Positions 1 through 12,082 of a DNA stretch of 64,000 nucleotides are shown here, in pieces. How positions within the stretch are numbered: the stretch's first letter is position 1; every line of letters begins with the position of its first letter. The notes below the pieces were generated by a model. The model saw only the letters and a program-made list of their open reading frames with translations. It had not been told where the DNA came from and did no database searches. The stretch is from positions 62,001 through 126,000 of the forward strand of contig NC_135060.1 of assembly GCF_051014685.1 (NCBI RefSeq). Direction: 5' to 3'. The position numbers and the translations under genes are program-made. This DNA is from Ptiloglossa arizonensis. Its lineage: Eukaryota; Arthropoda; Insecta; Hymenoptera; Colletidae.

Positions 1-2614
1 TTAATGTCGTGCGTACTGTTTGTACGCTACGATTATGTGTACAAGTGACAACGATGATAAGGAAATGAAAATATATTTCATGGATTTATCGTACGTAATA
101 CGTAATACGTAATCCGAAAATAAGTGAACGTGCATATCTCGCGCAGCTGACTCGTTGCGAATCTTTCGCGAGTTATCGAATTATATTATAGAACATATAG
201 ATTCGATTAACGAATTAAAATTCAAAATTTCTTTACTATTTTTACACGTATACGTGTACAATAAAAGAATCGTTTCGTTTCGATAGGAATATAAAATTTC
301 ACGTTTTCAAAGACACCGACAATTTATTTCGCACAGCTCCCGTCGTTCGGAGCGCACAACGAGTCGTACTCCTACATCCCTGTCTTGGAGGGAACATTGG
401 TGGAAATTTGTATTTTTGAAATTCGATAATCAGGAAAACGGTTACAAACGAACCAATTAGCGGTTACTTAAATTTTTAATTCGATCGGAACGCAGCCTCT
501 TTTGTCGAGGAAAATGATAAAGAGGAAACAAGAACGGGCTGTCTTATTTCTGCTGGGAAATACTGGTTTCGTGCCGTAAGGATAAACAACGCTGGCAGCG
601 TCTAGCAGTTTCTGCCGTGATTCTGGTACGCTGTAAATGGACAGGTAGGTAGCAACGCACCTGGGAATGATGAAACTTGGTGGACGCATACGAAGAGAGA
701 AACCAGAGGACAGAGTTTTCTTTCGAGGATCCGTTCGGTTTGCAGGCTGGAGGCGACCGCATTAGGGGCAACGGCCGGTCAAAGTCCTACCTTCGACATT
801 CTATCCCCTCTACTTCTTTGTTCCTCTCCTTCTTGTTCACCGTTCCTCTTTTCTTCGCGGGTTTGCTCTTCCACCTTCGTCTTGTTCCCTATCGTCTTCT
901 TATCGCATTCGGTCCACCCCTTTTTCTCTTCGAGCCGGGCTTCCTATCTTTTACCTTCGACGTTCACGATATATCGAGTATATCGTTTAATCTATTCTTC
1001 GCTCGTCTTCGTCCCTTCTCTTACCACATTTCTCACCGCTTCCTCTCAGTTTCCTTATTCCGTTTCTACCCAGAAATAACTTTCGAACAACGAATAAACC
1101 GATAAGTAATCTTTTATCCGATACCCTGAACACAGTGACCGAATTGGTCGTAAACGAATTTTTATCTTTGCTATTTCAATAGTTTCCTATTAAAATCGAT
1201 ATTTATCGATCGAAATACGATACGTGTATTCGTGCTTTTTTCAAACTTTTTCGGTTACAAAGTGATCGAAATGTTTAAAGATATGGGAATTTGTCGGCGA
1301 CGAGCCTGGAAAGTACGGCGAACGAGAAATAACTTCGTACCGTAGTTTAGGTAGTTTTCGAAGAGTTGTTCGGGATAGACGAAGCGTTCAAGTTTAAATT
1401 CGTACAAAGTATTCACTGCGTGTCCATACCTTCGCTTTAGTTCACGATCGGTCTCGCATTACGGTAAAGCTGTCGACGAAACGCGTACAACGTTGTTTCG
1501 GTTTAGCTTCGAGCTTTACTATACGTCGACGTATCGTAATCATCGTTTTGTGTCAATTTTTAACCATTAAATTACCACGCTTTTGCGAAATCGGCTGTTT
1601 TTTTTTTACAGACAATAATCAAATTTCGTCCATCCTTGTTCGTTCTTCGTTCGCAAAACTTTCTTCTCTCGACTTTGTTCAATGGCTGTTCGCAGCGATC
1701 TTTGGCATCGCGAAACAAAGTCGGTTTCCCAATATTTGAAAAATAACCGTCTATTCCGTGGACGCATTTTTCAGTACAACAAACTTTCGATAAGGAGAAT
1801 CATCGATCAGATTAATCATTGTGTTTGTTCCGATGTGGAAGCGATTAAATGAAATCATCGGTTTCCTATAGATTAGCGGAGGATTATTTCGTAACTCGAT
1901 CTACGCGATTTCGAATCGCGAACAGCCTTTACCGTACGAGCAATCAATGAACACGAAATGGATCGAGAGATTTTAACAGGCACGGCATTAAATATTCCTT
2001 CGTTATTAGATTCGTTAATCGTACGACCTATTCTAACCATCGAGCACCAGCTGTGTCTCTTTTCGAACATTGTCAACAAGCTCCGAAGAGGAGTACGGTG
2101 TATTGTCTCGATAGGCAATAAGGCCCATCCTCTCGAGCCAATCGAACGAGAAACGTTCTATAGTATGCGGTATCGGGCTGCGTTCGATCGCGTTCTTATT
2201 TTACTCTTCGTTCTATTTAGATGTTATCTAATCTTATCTGCAGGAACAAGTATCTTCGCAATAATAAGTCTGTCTCCTTCGTCGATAAGAGTTTCACGAA
2301 GCGTTGTCGCTCCGAGCTACTGCGCAATCGTCGTTACTGATAATAAGAAATGAAATTTACTGGCTTCGGAAGTTCAGTTCGGATCCGATCAACATTGTAT
2401 CGGTATTGTGAAAAGTCACTTGTACGCGTCCATCGAGTGTGCCCGAGTTGTACGCGTCGGTCGGCGGAAGCTATTTCCGGAACTCGTCGTTGAACGCGCC
2501 GGATCCTGTGACGTCCTAAGGCCCCCGAGGAGTCCCTGGAACCGGAAGATCCGGTCGATACCGAAACGAACGAGAGAGCGGTAACCGAAGGAATTCCAAC
2601 CGTTTCGCCGCGAT
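1..2614. other. Upstream non-coding region, probable inx7 leader at its right end
   Basis: No recognisable gene is present. Open frames here (for example about 677-1105) are rich in Ser, Phe, Arg and Leu, as expected from pyrimidine- and CpG-rich DNA, and match no family I know. The last 200 bases before the inx7 start (about 2400-2614) are noticeably richer in G+C than the surroundings, which fits a 5' untranslated leader or promoter-proximal DNA. No TATA box or initiator could be fixed by eye. A short tandem of the unit cgtaata lies near 90-115. Confidence 0.5.
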
Positions 2615-5600
2615 ATGACCACACTTCTGGCCACGTTTTCGGTCCTTAAGGACCATGTCAAGTTGAAGATCACTCAGGACAGGGTACTCATTGACAGCAT
2701 CGGTAATGAAAAACTATCCAGATCGACCTGTTGTCCAATTTCCTCTCTGTTTATCCTTGTACGACACAACGATTGATTACTGTTTTGCGATCAGTGTTCA
2801 AGTTACACTACCGAGCCACGTTTCTGATATTGCTAATCTGTTCGCTTCTGGTGACATCTAGACAATACATCGGAGAGCACATCAGGTAGAGAAATTTACG
2901 AGTGTACAGAACTGTCCAAAGAGCACGTGCACGGTCTCTCGCGTGCAATGAAAATCGTCCGGTATTCCTCCCGATCGCGATCGCAATATATATATATATA
3001 TATTGTTGGTCAAGCTCGAACTGTTCGAAAGGTCTAAAACTTGTTTTCCTTAACGCGAAGCTGTCAAGGAGAATCGAAGCTTACCTGCTTTTTCAAACGG
3101 AACTGTACACGTTTTTCAATATTTACAAGTCTAGTCCACGTTCGAACGAATTCAACGACCATGGTCGCTCGGAGGCGTTGTAACGTCGAGCGCATTATTT
3201 CACATCGACCGAGATACATCTTCGGAAATTATTAATGCTCTTCGATAAATGAAATAATTAAGAAAGCCAGAACCGGTTAAAATGTACTCGCGTCTCGTAA
3301 GATTAGGTTCGTTGAGTCGTAATTAAAATTGTTTCAATTCGAGGTTCCAAACCTCGAACAAATCGTTGGATATAGAAAGATTTTAAACAATCGAATCCTA
3401 AATATTAACCAAAGCCTCGTAACTATAAATATCTAGGTTCGTTTAAAAAACTTAAACACTAATCGCAAATAAGTTTAAATTTAGTTTTTACCGCGTTTCT
3501 TTTACTTGCCCTACTTTTGAATAAATCGGAAATTTTGTCGGTACAAAGCAGTCACTCGTGTTGGCATTCGTGTTGATATTCCGTGTTGACATTCCGTGCC
3601 AAAGAAATGGAATTTTTATATTATTTGTCGAGGCAAAGTGAGTCTTGTGTACTCTGGTGAAACGGTCATGGTTTTACGTTCAAAGCCATTCTTCGAAATG
3701 TTATCTTCCATTCGTTTCTCTATAAGGAATCATCTCTTTTTCGGTTGCGCAACGATTTACCGAACACCTTGTATAATAGATATCACGAGCAACGTTAGAA
3801 AGGAGGCGGACGATTTTCAGTGCAAGCTACCGTATATTTAAATTAAATGACGTCGGTGAGACCGGTAATTACATTGATCGTTGTCTTTTATGAATAAGGT
3901 GTATCGCCGGTAAAGCAGTGGCGGAAAACGTGATCAACACTTTCTGTTTCTTCACGTCTACGTATACCGTGGTAAATATACGAATTACACGGGCGTGAAT
4001 CTATGAAAGAACTGTGCGAAACGAGAGAATAAATTTCGCAGGTGAAACATATGAACGTGACATCGGTCGAGCTTGGTGAAGTTCCGCATCCTGGCGTAGG
4101 ACCGGCGAACAAGAACGACGAGCTCGTCCACCATGCCTACTACCAGTGGGTCCCCTTCTTTCTGTTTTTTCAGGCGATCTTCTTTTACATACCTCACTAC
4201 CTGTGGCGGAATGCTGAAGGTCAGTCCCGCTATATAGGGTGCGTCACGCGGTTGGAACGAACGCGTATACTATACCTCGTTTCATCGAAAATTGAGAGAA
4301 AACGATGGAGGAAACCGTCGAGCGGTACAACGAGCTCCATTCACTGTCTCACTTTTAGCGGAAGCGCAACAACCCAACCTCTCCTGATATTTATTTCTTC
4401 GAGAGGACCGTATTTCTTTTTTTCTTTCTCTTTCGAATCGATCGATTTTTCTGCCAACGATGCGGTTGCAACATTACCCGAGCAGGCACTCGCGAAAACA
4501 GTGTTTTCGATTGGAAAGATGGAACTTGATGAATCGTTCGACGTTTCGTACGCGTAATTTCGAAGAAATTTTCGAACCGCAAACTTTTCTCGAGATTAAA
4601 TTCTATCTGGATATAAATATGCCCGATATTGATACGTAAATGCACGCGCGCGGTCCTTTATCGACACTTTCCGATCCGCTAAATCTTTCTTGGCTAAAAA
4701 CTAAACGTTTACTTTTCGCGTTCGTTTCAATGGTTCTCGATGATAATTCTCACCAAATTTATTCGACGTGTTGGAACGGTGCGGTAAGTAACGAGCATTA
4801 TTTTTAACGCGATAAGATTTTTAAATAGCTGCGAATCGTAATGTTCGTCGATGCTACTTGATACGAAAAAATACGTTGATTCAGGGGGTCGATTGAAGCA
4901 ATTGGTGTCCGGACTACGCCTGGCGTCCTTGGCTCTGAACGAGACTTCTTTCACCACCAACAACGACATAACGGTCCCTTCGAAAAGTGACCGCGAAGAG
5001 AAAATCGAACAGATTCGGCTTTCTTTCATAAATCGTATTCACATGAATCGCCCGTGGGCGTACTACTTGAGCCTCTGCGAGGTTCTCAATTTCATAAACG
5101 TCTTGGTACAAATTTATTTAACCGATTTGTTTCTCGGTGGCGCTTTTCTCGGGCTCGGTCAATTGTTATCGGATGCCAACACCAATGAAAAAATTGACCC
5201 GCTTGACGTTATATTTCCCAAGGTAAGTTCGACGATCGAAACGATTGATAAATTTCCGTTCAGTCGAGCCGAATGCGAATCTCCTTCTGTAATACAGGTA
5301 CATACGTATGTAGCTCGTACAGTCGCTCCTTGTCGAAAGTTCGAATTGTACCTCGATAACGGTTTCGGTCGTGTAAAGAAAAATCGGCCAAACTTTCTTT
5401 CGATAAACGACTTTTCGAGCTTTTAACTATTTATAATCGAAAACACCTCGGAACGAGCTCGTGTTCGAACTCGTCTTTATCGAAAATATAGTATCTCGCC
5501 AATCTATCGGTAATATTCTTACGAAGATACAATAAACAATGCGATACTCCGGTCGAGTATCTTCGAGTACCGGAACAATTTTTCAAGCTTTTTCAACATT

Positions 5601-6451
5601 ACGTTACTTTCATCGATTTTGACAAATTGGATATCCGTTACTGGTCAAATATCAACAACGATTCGAAGAAAGATAAATAATATTTCGTCCACTATGTATT
5701 ACAAATAATACGAGAAGAAACAAGAAATGATGAAACTAGAAGGAAGCGTTACAGTTATCCGTATCTTTTCGTATTAAAAATGTTCTTTCGTAATCTCTAA
5801 CGACATTCACTCACGAATTAACGTTTTAGGTAACCAAATGCATATTTCACAAATACGGTCCGTCAGGGACGATACAAGCGCACGACGCGCTGTGTATCAT
5901 GGCGCTGAATGTCGTGAACGAGAAGATCTATGTATTTCTTTGGTTTTGGTTCATCATTCTCGCGGTGATAACCGGTCTAGGATTGATCTGGCGATTATTA
6001 ACTATGCTGCTACATGCCAGGTTATTACTATTCACTGTTTATTTTAATCCACGATTCGTCGTCCGTAATCGTTTCAAGAATTTCTCTACCGGAAAATCTC
6101 TACCTTAATTCGTTGCACGGATACCACGGAAGTTGAATGTTCTTTTAGAGATTTTAGAGATGGTTGCTCCTCGTTGGTTAATCGTTTTCTTACATCTTCA
6201 GGAGTAGAGTCTTCAACAAGATCGTGTTCAGTTTGGCCTGCCCGGGGAAATATACTCCATGGACCGTTTTGACAGTCACCCATAATTATTATTTCGGGGA
6301 CTGGTTGTTTCTCTATTACATAGCAAAGAATGTGGACAACTACGTTTTTAAGGACCTTTTGGAGAAGTTGGGCAACGATATGCAACCAAAGAATCGGGAT
6401 TTCAAATATATTCCGACCAACGACGAGAAATTGGTGGAGCCTTTGGTATAA
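2615..6451 (+). CDS. inx7: Innexin inx7 (gap-junction channel subunit), seven coding exons, complete
   Basis: Innexins are four-pass plasma-membrane proteins that form invertebrate gap junctions and hemichannels. Coding exons read from the splice signals: 2615-2702, 2795-2885, 3899-3971, 4042-4219, 4885-5222, 5830-6020 and 6202-6451. Together they give 402 residues plus stop. Landmarks: FKLHYR before membrane segment 1; SRQYIGEH at 51-58; first extracellular loop cysteines C61 and C76; YYQWV at 117-121 leading into segment 2; segment 3 near 203-222; second-loop cysteines C260 and C278 in TKC-IFHKYG and HDALC contexts; segment 4 near 291-312. The match is to insect Inx7 rather than Inx1/2/3: SRQYIGEH, VINTFCFF, HAYYQWVPF and a longer cytoplasmic loop (about 145-200). 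The C-terminal tail is short compared with Drosophila Inx7 (about 438 aa). All introns start GT and end AG; the donors GTCAGT (4220) and GTTATT (6021) are the least canonical. The start is the ATG in good register with the family; no upstream in-frame ATG was preferred. It is the first gene of the innexin cluster. Confidence 0.93.
2886..3898 (+). other. inx7: inx7 intron 2
   Basis: This intron separates the exon ending IGEHI(R) from the small 73-base exon that encodes C-I-A-G-K through STYTV. The donor is GTAGAG at 2886 and the acceptor ends AG at 3898. It contains a short TA microsatellite near 2987-3003. No additional coding exon was seen. Confidence 0.8.
4220..4884 (+). other. inx7: inx7 intron 4
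   Basis: This intron interrupts the GG of the conserved W-x-x-x-EGG-R motif after segment 2 (phase 1). The donor GTCAGT is sub-optimal and the acceptor is TTCAG at 4880-4884. A run-through open frame continues from the exon to 4557, so intron retention would add an unrelated tail rather than an innexin loop. Confidence 0.75.
5223..5829 (+). other. inx7: inx7 intron 5
   Basis: This phase 0 intron lies in the second extracellular loop between ...VIFPK and VTKC. The donor GTAAGT is strong and the acceptor is TTTTAG. It is AT-rich and without other features apart from an ATATAGTA octamer at 5486-5493. Confidence 0.8.
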
Positions 6452-8261
6452 TTTGTTTCCGTGCGAGGTTTTGGATGCTTCAACGATCAAAGTGTTGCAG
6501 CTTAGATCATATTTTAAACACGGCGTTCGCGAACTACATACTATATATTTTTCTACAGGTTCCTCGTACACGTGCTGTCCAACTTTATTCAATTATACTT
6601 ATTTTGTACCGACGAACAATGTAGCGTAAATAGTTTCCTCTTATCTGTATCCAGATCTTTTCTTTTCCAAGTATCGTGTATCTCGTCCCCTCGTTTAAAT
6701 ATTGTTACCATTGCCCGGTTCGCGTTTTCGAATAATTAAAATCGAGAAAATTTGCGCAAGACTCGCGTGATCGCAAAACCGCACATTATCGGACACGTTT
6801 CCTTTCTTCTCCGTACTGGACCGTATCTGGGAGCGTATACACGGAATTCCTTATTAATCGTTGTACTTGGTATTTCAGAAATATAGTACGTTCGTTCCGT
6901 AAGATTTTACGAGTACCGAGTAACGAGTAATTCGAAATGATATTATTAGCGCAACGGTTATGAATTGTCGATAAATTTCGCGAAGAAGATTAAATTACGT
7001 TAATATATGATATTTTGTTGAAAAAATTTGAATTTTATTTGTAAAAATTAGCATTTTACGAGCAACGATTGTTCCATACGTCAAGAAAGAAACAATACGA
7101 AGAAAAGGGCACGCATTAATTTTTCGTGTCAATTTTGCGTGGTTAACGCGTAACGTACTATATGTGCCAGAGAAGTATAAGTATTATAGATACTAGTACG
7201 TCTTCCGTAGACTGTCCTCCAACCACCGGACGTCTAATTCGCGTGTGCTTCACGAGTGATCGTTTAGGTATAACGTTGAAATCCTATCTTCCGTTTCTCT
7301 ACCGAAACGGGAGCCTCGATTATTTGCATTTTTTCCTACGCTTATTTCTTTTATACATCATATTTTTCGGTTCAATTCGTTTATCGGTAAATATTTATCG
7401 AAAAGTGTGCGTCCAACACTGGCAAAGAGATCCTTCCTTGTTAATTTCTTAGAAATACTATATGTATTCCATTCCGATTGGCCTTTTTTTGGACGAAATA
7501 TGTGGAATCGCAGCAATTCTATGTACCAATGTACAAAACATTGACAGAGGCCGTATTCTTTCGGTTCGTATTTTTACAAATATAGCTACTTTCTTGCTGT
7601 ATTTTCTTATAAAAAGGATTTATCGCAAATGGATTTCTTAAAATTAACATACAAACGGCTTGTTTCTTAATATGTAAGTATATCTAATTCACGAGTATAA
7701 AATCGTTTCGATGCTCGAGGGCAAAATGTTACTTCCTTGTAAGATGCTTTTGTCCCTTTTCTCGATGTCGTTGATTCGACGACATTGACGTACCATCTAT
7801 CCCATAACGAATCTTACACAACAATTTGAAAACTAAAATAATATTTGTGTTTACTTAATTTGTCTAGCCTCTAGATTTTAAGTTTAATATTATATTATAA
7901 TTGTTAGCGTTTCAAGCTAATATAAGAAATTTAAGTTAATATTGTAAGTTTAAACGAATACTATCGTATTATAGGTTTCCTTCTGCGAAATATTCCAGTA
8001 AAACCGTGTCATGCGAGATAGCCGTGCGCCACATGTAGCTCATGGACAGGGAATAGCTTAATAGGAGCATTATTAGGATGTTTAATATTGGTACAATTCG
8101 GAGAGCAATTGGAAACTTTTGGCCGGCAGTATACTTGCCGTTATTAACTTGGCCTTCTTAAAAAAAAAAAACCAATTTCCTCGTGATCGTTTTTTCGAGA
8201 CTCGAAGGTTATCCATATTTTTTTAAACAAGACTACACGTTTCTGTCTTCGTCTGCCTTCG

Positions 8262-8330
8262 TGGCGTAATGGTTAAAATCAAGATCGCGATAGCTTGATA
8301 TTTTTGCGATCGTGAGTACCAAGAACTCAG
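8262..8330 (+). repeat. Possible degenerate tRNA-derived (SINE-like) fragment
   Basis: The stretch tggcgtaatgg at 8262-8272 fits the RNA polymerase III A-box pattern TRGYNNARNNG. About 50 bases downstream, gtgagtaccaag (8312-8323) is a poor relic of a B box preceded by GTGAG, as in several tRNA-derived SINEs. No cloverleaf closes cleanly, so it is not called a functional tRNA. The match could be chance. Confidence 0.2.
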
Positions 8331-8883
8331 AAATCTATGGGAACGGATGTAATTAATGAAATAATTGCAATAGAAATTGAAAAAATGCTAAAGTAATGCA
8401 TCCAATTGTTGCAATTTATATTATGGTAAATGGTTGGAAATGTTTGACGCCGAGGCTACTAACTAAGGCGCGTTTATTAACGTTAGAAAAATTTAAATAA
8501 TTTATACATTTTCGAGAACGTAAGAAGGAACGGGTGAATCGTTTTTATATCGTCCGAAAGAATGTACGAAAGTTAATTTCGAAATTAATCGACATCGTTG
8601 CGAACATTGGGACGATTTTTAATTGGATGTAATTGAAAGCATGTAAGACGTGATTCCTACAGTGTACAAGGAAATGTAATCCAAATACGGTCGTGTTCGG
8701 TCCCGCGTCTCTCACGAAGATCTAATAAGAAATAACAATATTTAAGTTGAAACAGAGCTATCGCGTCGATTCACGAGCAGTATCGTTTCGAAGTTTTTGT
8801 AATAAGAGACGCCCTCGTTATTATGCTCGCTCTTGGACTACCTCGTTGACTCTCATCGTAAAGTCCATGCACGATTGGGCCTC

Positions 8884-8885
<2 letters not shown>

Positions 8886-8934
<49 letters not shown>
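8886..8934 (+). repeat. (CGT)n triplet microsatellite
   Basis: An almost perfect run of the CGT/GTC triplet, about 16 units, flanked by unique sequence. It reads as poly-Ser or poly-Val in the + frames, which explains the spurious open frames over it. Confidence 0.95.
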
Positions 8935-8935
<1 letters not shown>

Positions 8936-11340
8936 ATTCGAGACGAAGAAGGTCGATTTCAGAAACAAGTTCGCTACAATCCACTCTTAAAACGTTCCTC
9001 GCAGACCCGAAACTGTGGTGTATATACGTATTATAGCTTCGATCGTTTCTCGTATATCGATTTTATTAAAATTTACAGGACGTACTTTCAAGCGTATGTT
9101 CAAAAAATACAAAACAAAAAGAAGAAGAGAAAAAGAAAACAATTGTTTGTAAGATTGTTAATATCTGATCGGATCTTACGGGTAATCGTATTCTATGCGC
9201 GGAAATCGGCGTTCAGCAAGGTACAACTGTTTTTAATCTTCCTCGTCCTCTTTGTATCGAGCAGAGTACTTGGTCGTGTGCACCGACACGTGTGTGCAGG
9301 TAAGGCTACATTGAGTTGACCTCTCCAGCTGCTCGGCAATAGTCAGGATTATTAAATCGTTCGTAAGATTGATTGGCTTTACGATGTGGTTTGACGTCGA
9401 ATTCGAATTAGAGCGTTCGCGTTCCCCGAGCTGGCAGGTTCGATGCGTACCTTGTCGCGTACTTTGTCACCTTGGAACCAAAAAATCCATTCCATCGTGA
9501 CCCTATCGCAAGTCGAATCGGAACGAATACTTTCCCGTATACGCGTGCATAATGCATTCGGTGAAAAAGTAAAATACAAATTTCGAAACGTATAAATCCG
9601 TTAGATCGATTCAGGGATAACATTATTTGAAATTGTATTCGTAAAAGTGAAAGAAATCTCGGAGAATACGAATGAAATATAGATATGCACGTATGTGCTA
9701 TTTAATTTAGCTGAAAAATGAATTCTTTTGTTCGATGAAATAACGATTTCGATATTTAATAAAAAGATCGATATTAAAGGAACGAGAATGACTGTGCAGA
9801 GAAATGTAATTAGAAAAATAATTCTGATTTATTGCTCTTGTGAATTTACAATTCCACCCTCGTAAATTCAATTCAAACGAATGAAATGTTTCGTTTAGAA
9901 AATCTTTGTAATGTACATTGACGTTTATACGGGGGAAAAATATTGATATTCGATAAGAAATATTTGATGTTCGTCCATCCTCGAGACAACCTTCTCCGTC
10001 TTCGGTTCGATAATTTTGATCGGGTAGATCGTTAAAAATCCTCAAACAATGTGTACGTGTTCGCTAGAAGTAGCAGTTTTTCTCTCTGTCGAGGTGCACC
10101 ACCACATCTTGTCGCATCTACGAAACGAATGTGCCAATAGCGTGGTACGTATAAACATCCATCGACGTCGTAAGATCCACCCAGTAGAAAATCTAATAGG
10201 GGCTACAGACGTAACGATTTATTGTGCGATGAGTTATACAATTATGGTTGTTACGACTGTTTGAACGATAATTGTAAAATGTGTAGGGTTGTTGTATAAC
10301 TTATCGTACGGTGCAGTCGTGTCGAACGACAGTACCGAATGGCAGATTGTAGATCCAATTTCGAAAATGAAAGAGGTGTGGTTGGACCGTGTACGATCAA
10401 TGATCAATTTCGAAGAGTCAATTTCGAAACAAAAGTGTCGAAACCTAAGTATTTTTTCTTTTAGAGTCTAGAGACGTAACGATTCGTCTTACGGTCGTTA
10501 AACGCGACAAGGTGTAACGATAGTTGTAGCGACTCGTTTCGTTTCTCCTAAAGACCCAACGATCGTCAAAGATACGATTCTCGATCGTAAGAAGAAATAA
10601 GTAGTAACGCATTCGCTACGATATGGGTAATCTTTTCAACAGATATTATCAATAATGGATTCTTGCAAAGAATCTTTTGCACAAAGTTGTCGATACTGTT
10701 GCCGTTGACTATTCGTCTTTAATCTGGCCTTCTCGAGAGATCTACAATTGCAGATTATAACGTTGACGCATTGACTGTCATTATTCAATGGAAACTCGTT
10801 CGACGCGGACGCATAACCTCGATTATTGTAAGAAAATAGAATTGAGAATTTCTGCAATGATCGTACAATTATCGACACGAGCGATCCAACGAGGAGGAGT
10901 CCCGTTTACGGTGGATCCAAACTGTATTTCTATACCATATTACGATTATATAACATAATTTTTTTTCTAGACAAAAGATGTTCTCAAGAGTCTCAAGAGA
11001 CTCTTCTTGGAGTCGCTACTACCGGTCACTTCTCCAAAAATGGCTCTCGTACGATAATCGAATTTTTACCAAAGTCATTTTATTAAATGTAACGTATATA
11101 CTTACTTTCTCCACAATTGTAAACATTTTAAACGATTTCGACCAAAGTGTGTACCGTTTATTAAGTAATTTAGATCGGATTAGCGATTATCGGTTTAACG
11201 AACGCGAGGAATTCAACCGTAAACGCTCGTGTCGGTCAACCTTAACGGGTATATCAGTAGTTGCAACTGTGATCTAGCAATCGCATTTTTTTATAATTAC
11301 GTACGTCCGTAAGTTGAAATCGCTTATCAACGAACGTTTA

Positions 11341-11480
11341 TAAGTTAAAAATATCTCGATAAAAGGACACCTCTGTTAATCGAAACCTCGATAAAAGGAA
11401 ACCCCTGTACGTCGAAATCTCGACTAAAACGAACTCGTATAAGAAGAAACTTGGTTAAATCGAAACCTCGATAAAAGGGA
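11341..11480 (+). repeat. Degenerate tandem array of about 40-base units
   Basis: Several imperfect units carry the cores cgaaacctcgataaaagg (two copies, near 11380-11400 and 11461-11478) and tcgaaatctcgactaaaa. The 47-base unit at 11403-11449 recurs about 630 bases downstream at 12036-12082 with only two differences. The origin is unknown; it may be part of a larger decayed repeat. Confidence 0.6.
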
Positions 11481-12000
11481 ATGAGAATAATAATTGTTTA
11501 TCGTTGTAAATGAAACAGATTCTTCGTTAGAATGTAATCGACGAAAAAGAAATAAAAGTATAAATACATTATACTGTAAATTGTTCACTAAACCCAAGTA
11601 TTTTGTACGACATGACTCGTAGAATTTCCAATATTTACCATCTCTCCCTGAATCTTATCCTACATACTGTGCAACTGTACCGTACACTCTGTAATAATAT
11701 CGTTCGAGCGATCGTATCAAGAGTAATTGTACAATTTATCGTACGACGAATCGTTACACCCGTGGCATCTATTACGGTCAAGTGTACCAGTTTTGGGTGT
11801 AATTTGTCAAACGTGGGAAGAACGACGTACAACGAGTCGGTGTTTAAAAAGCTTAAAAAGTACTCGAGACGAAGTTGAAACGAGCCAGTTTTTTTGAAAA
11901 ACCAGTGTTCTTAGTTGCGCTTTCCTCGTACCTCGTTCCACAGTGGCCAATTTACAAACGTGATACGTTTAAGATGATTCTATTGGTAAAACGATGTACA

Positions 12001-12082
12001 CCCCTGTAAGTCGAAACAAGTTGATCAAAATAAATCCCTGTAAGTCGAAATCTCGACTAAAAGGAACTCGTATAAGAAGAAA
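12001..12082 (+). repeat. Second copy of the 11.4-kb repeat family
   Basis: Positions 12036-12082 align with 11403-11449, differing at two positions. They share ccctgta, then gtcgaaatctcgactaaaa, then gaactcgtataagaagaaa. A related half-unit (cccctgtaagtcgaaacaag) starts at 12001. The spacing of about 633 bases suggests a local duplication or two members of a dispersed family. Confidence 0.65.

Larger units (their letters stand above)
6452..11300. other. inx7 3' flank and intergenic DNA
   Basis: No recognised gene. An ATTAAA at 6735-6740 is the nearest weak poly(A)-signal-like hexamer after the inx7 stop; no AATAAA was seen close by. The stretch holds a CGT/GTC triplet array (8886-8934), a possible tRNA-derived fragment near 8262-8330, and otherwise unremarkable AT-rich DNA. 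The open frame across the triplet array (8747-9319) encodes poly-Ser from the microsatellite and is not believed to be a gene. Confidence 0.55.

Noticed and set aside
677..1105. Open frame of 142 codons left of inx7
   Set aside because: Composition is Ser/Phe/Leu/Arg-rich from pyrimidine-rich DNA; no domain or homologue recognised and no supporting splice or poly(A) signal.
4220..4557. Continuation of inx7 exon 4 as coding sequence
   Set aside because: The frame runs past the GTCAGT donor, but the added residues are not innexin-like; splicing to 4885 restores the conserved EGG-R motif.
8747..9319. 190-codon frame with a poly-Ser run
   Set aside because: Its length depends on the CGT triplet array; the flanks show no protein family features.
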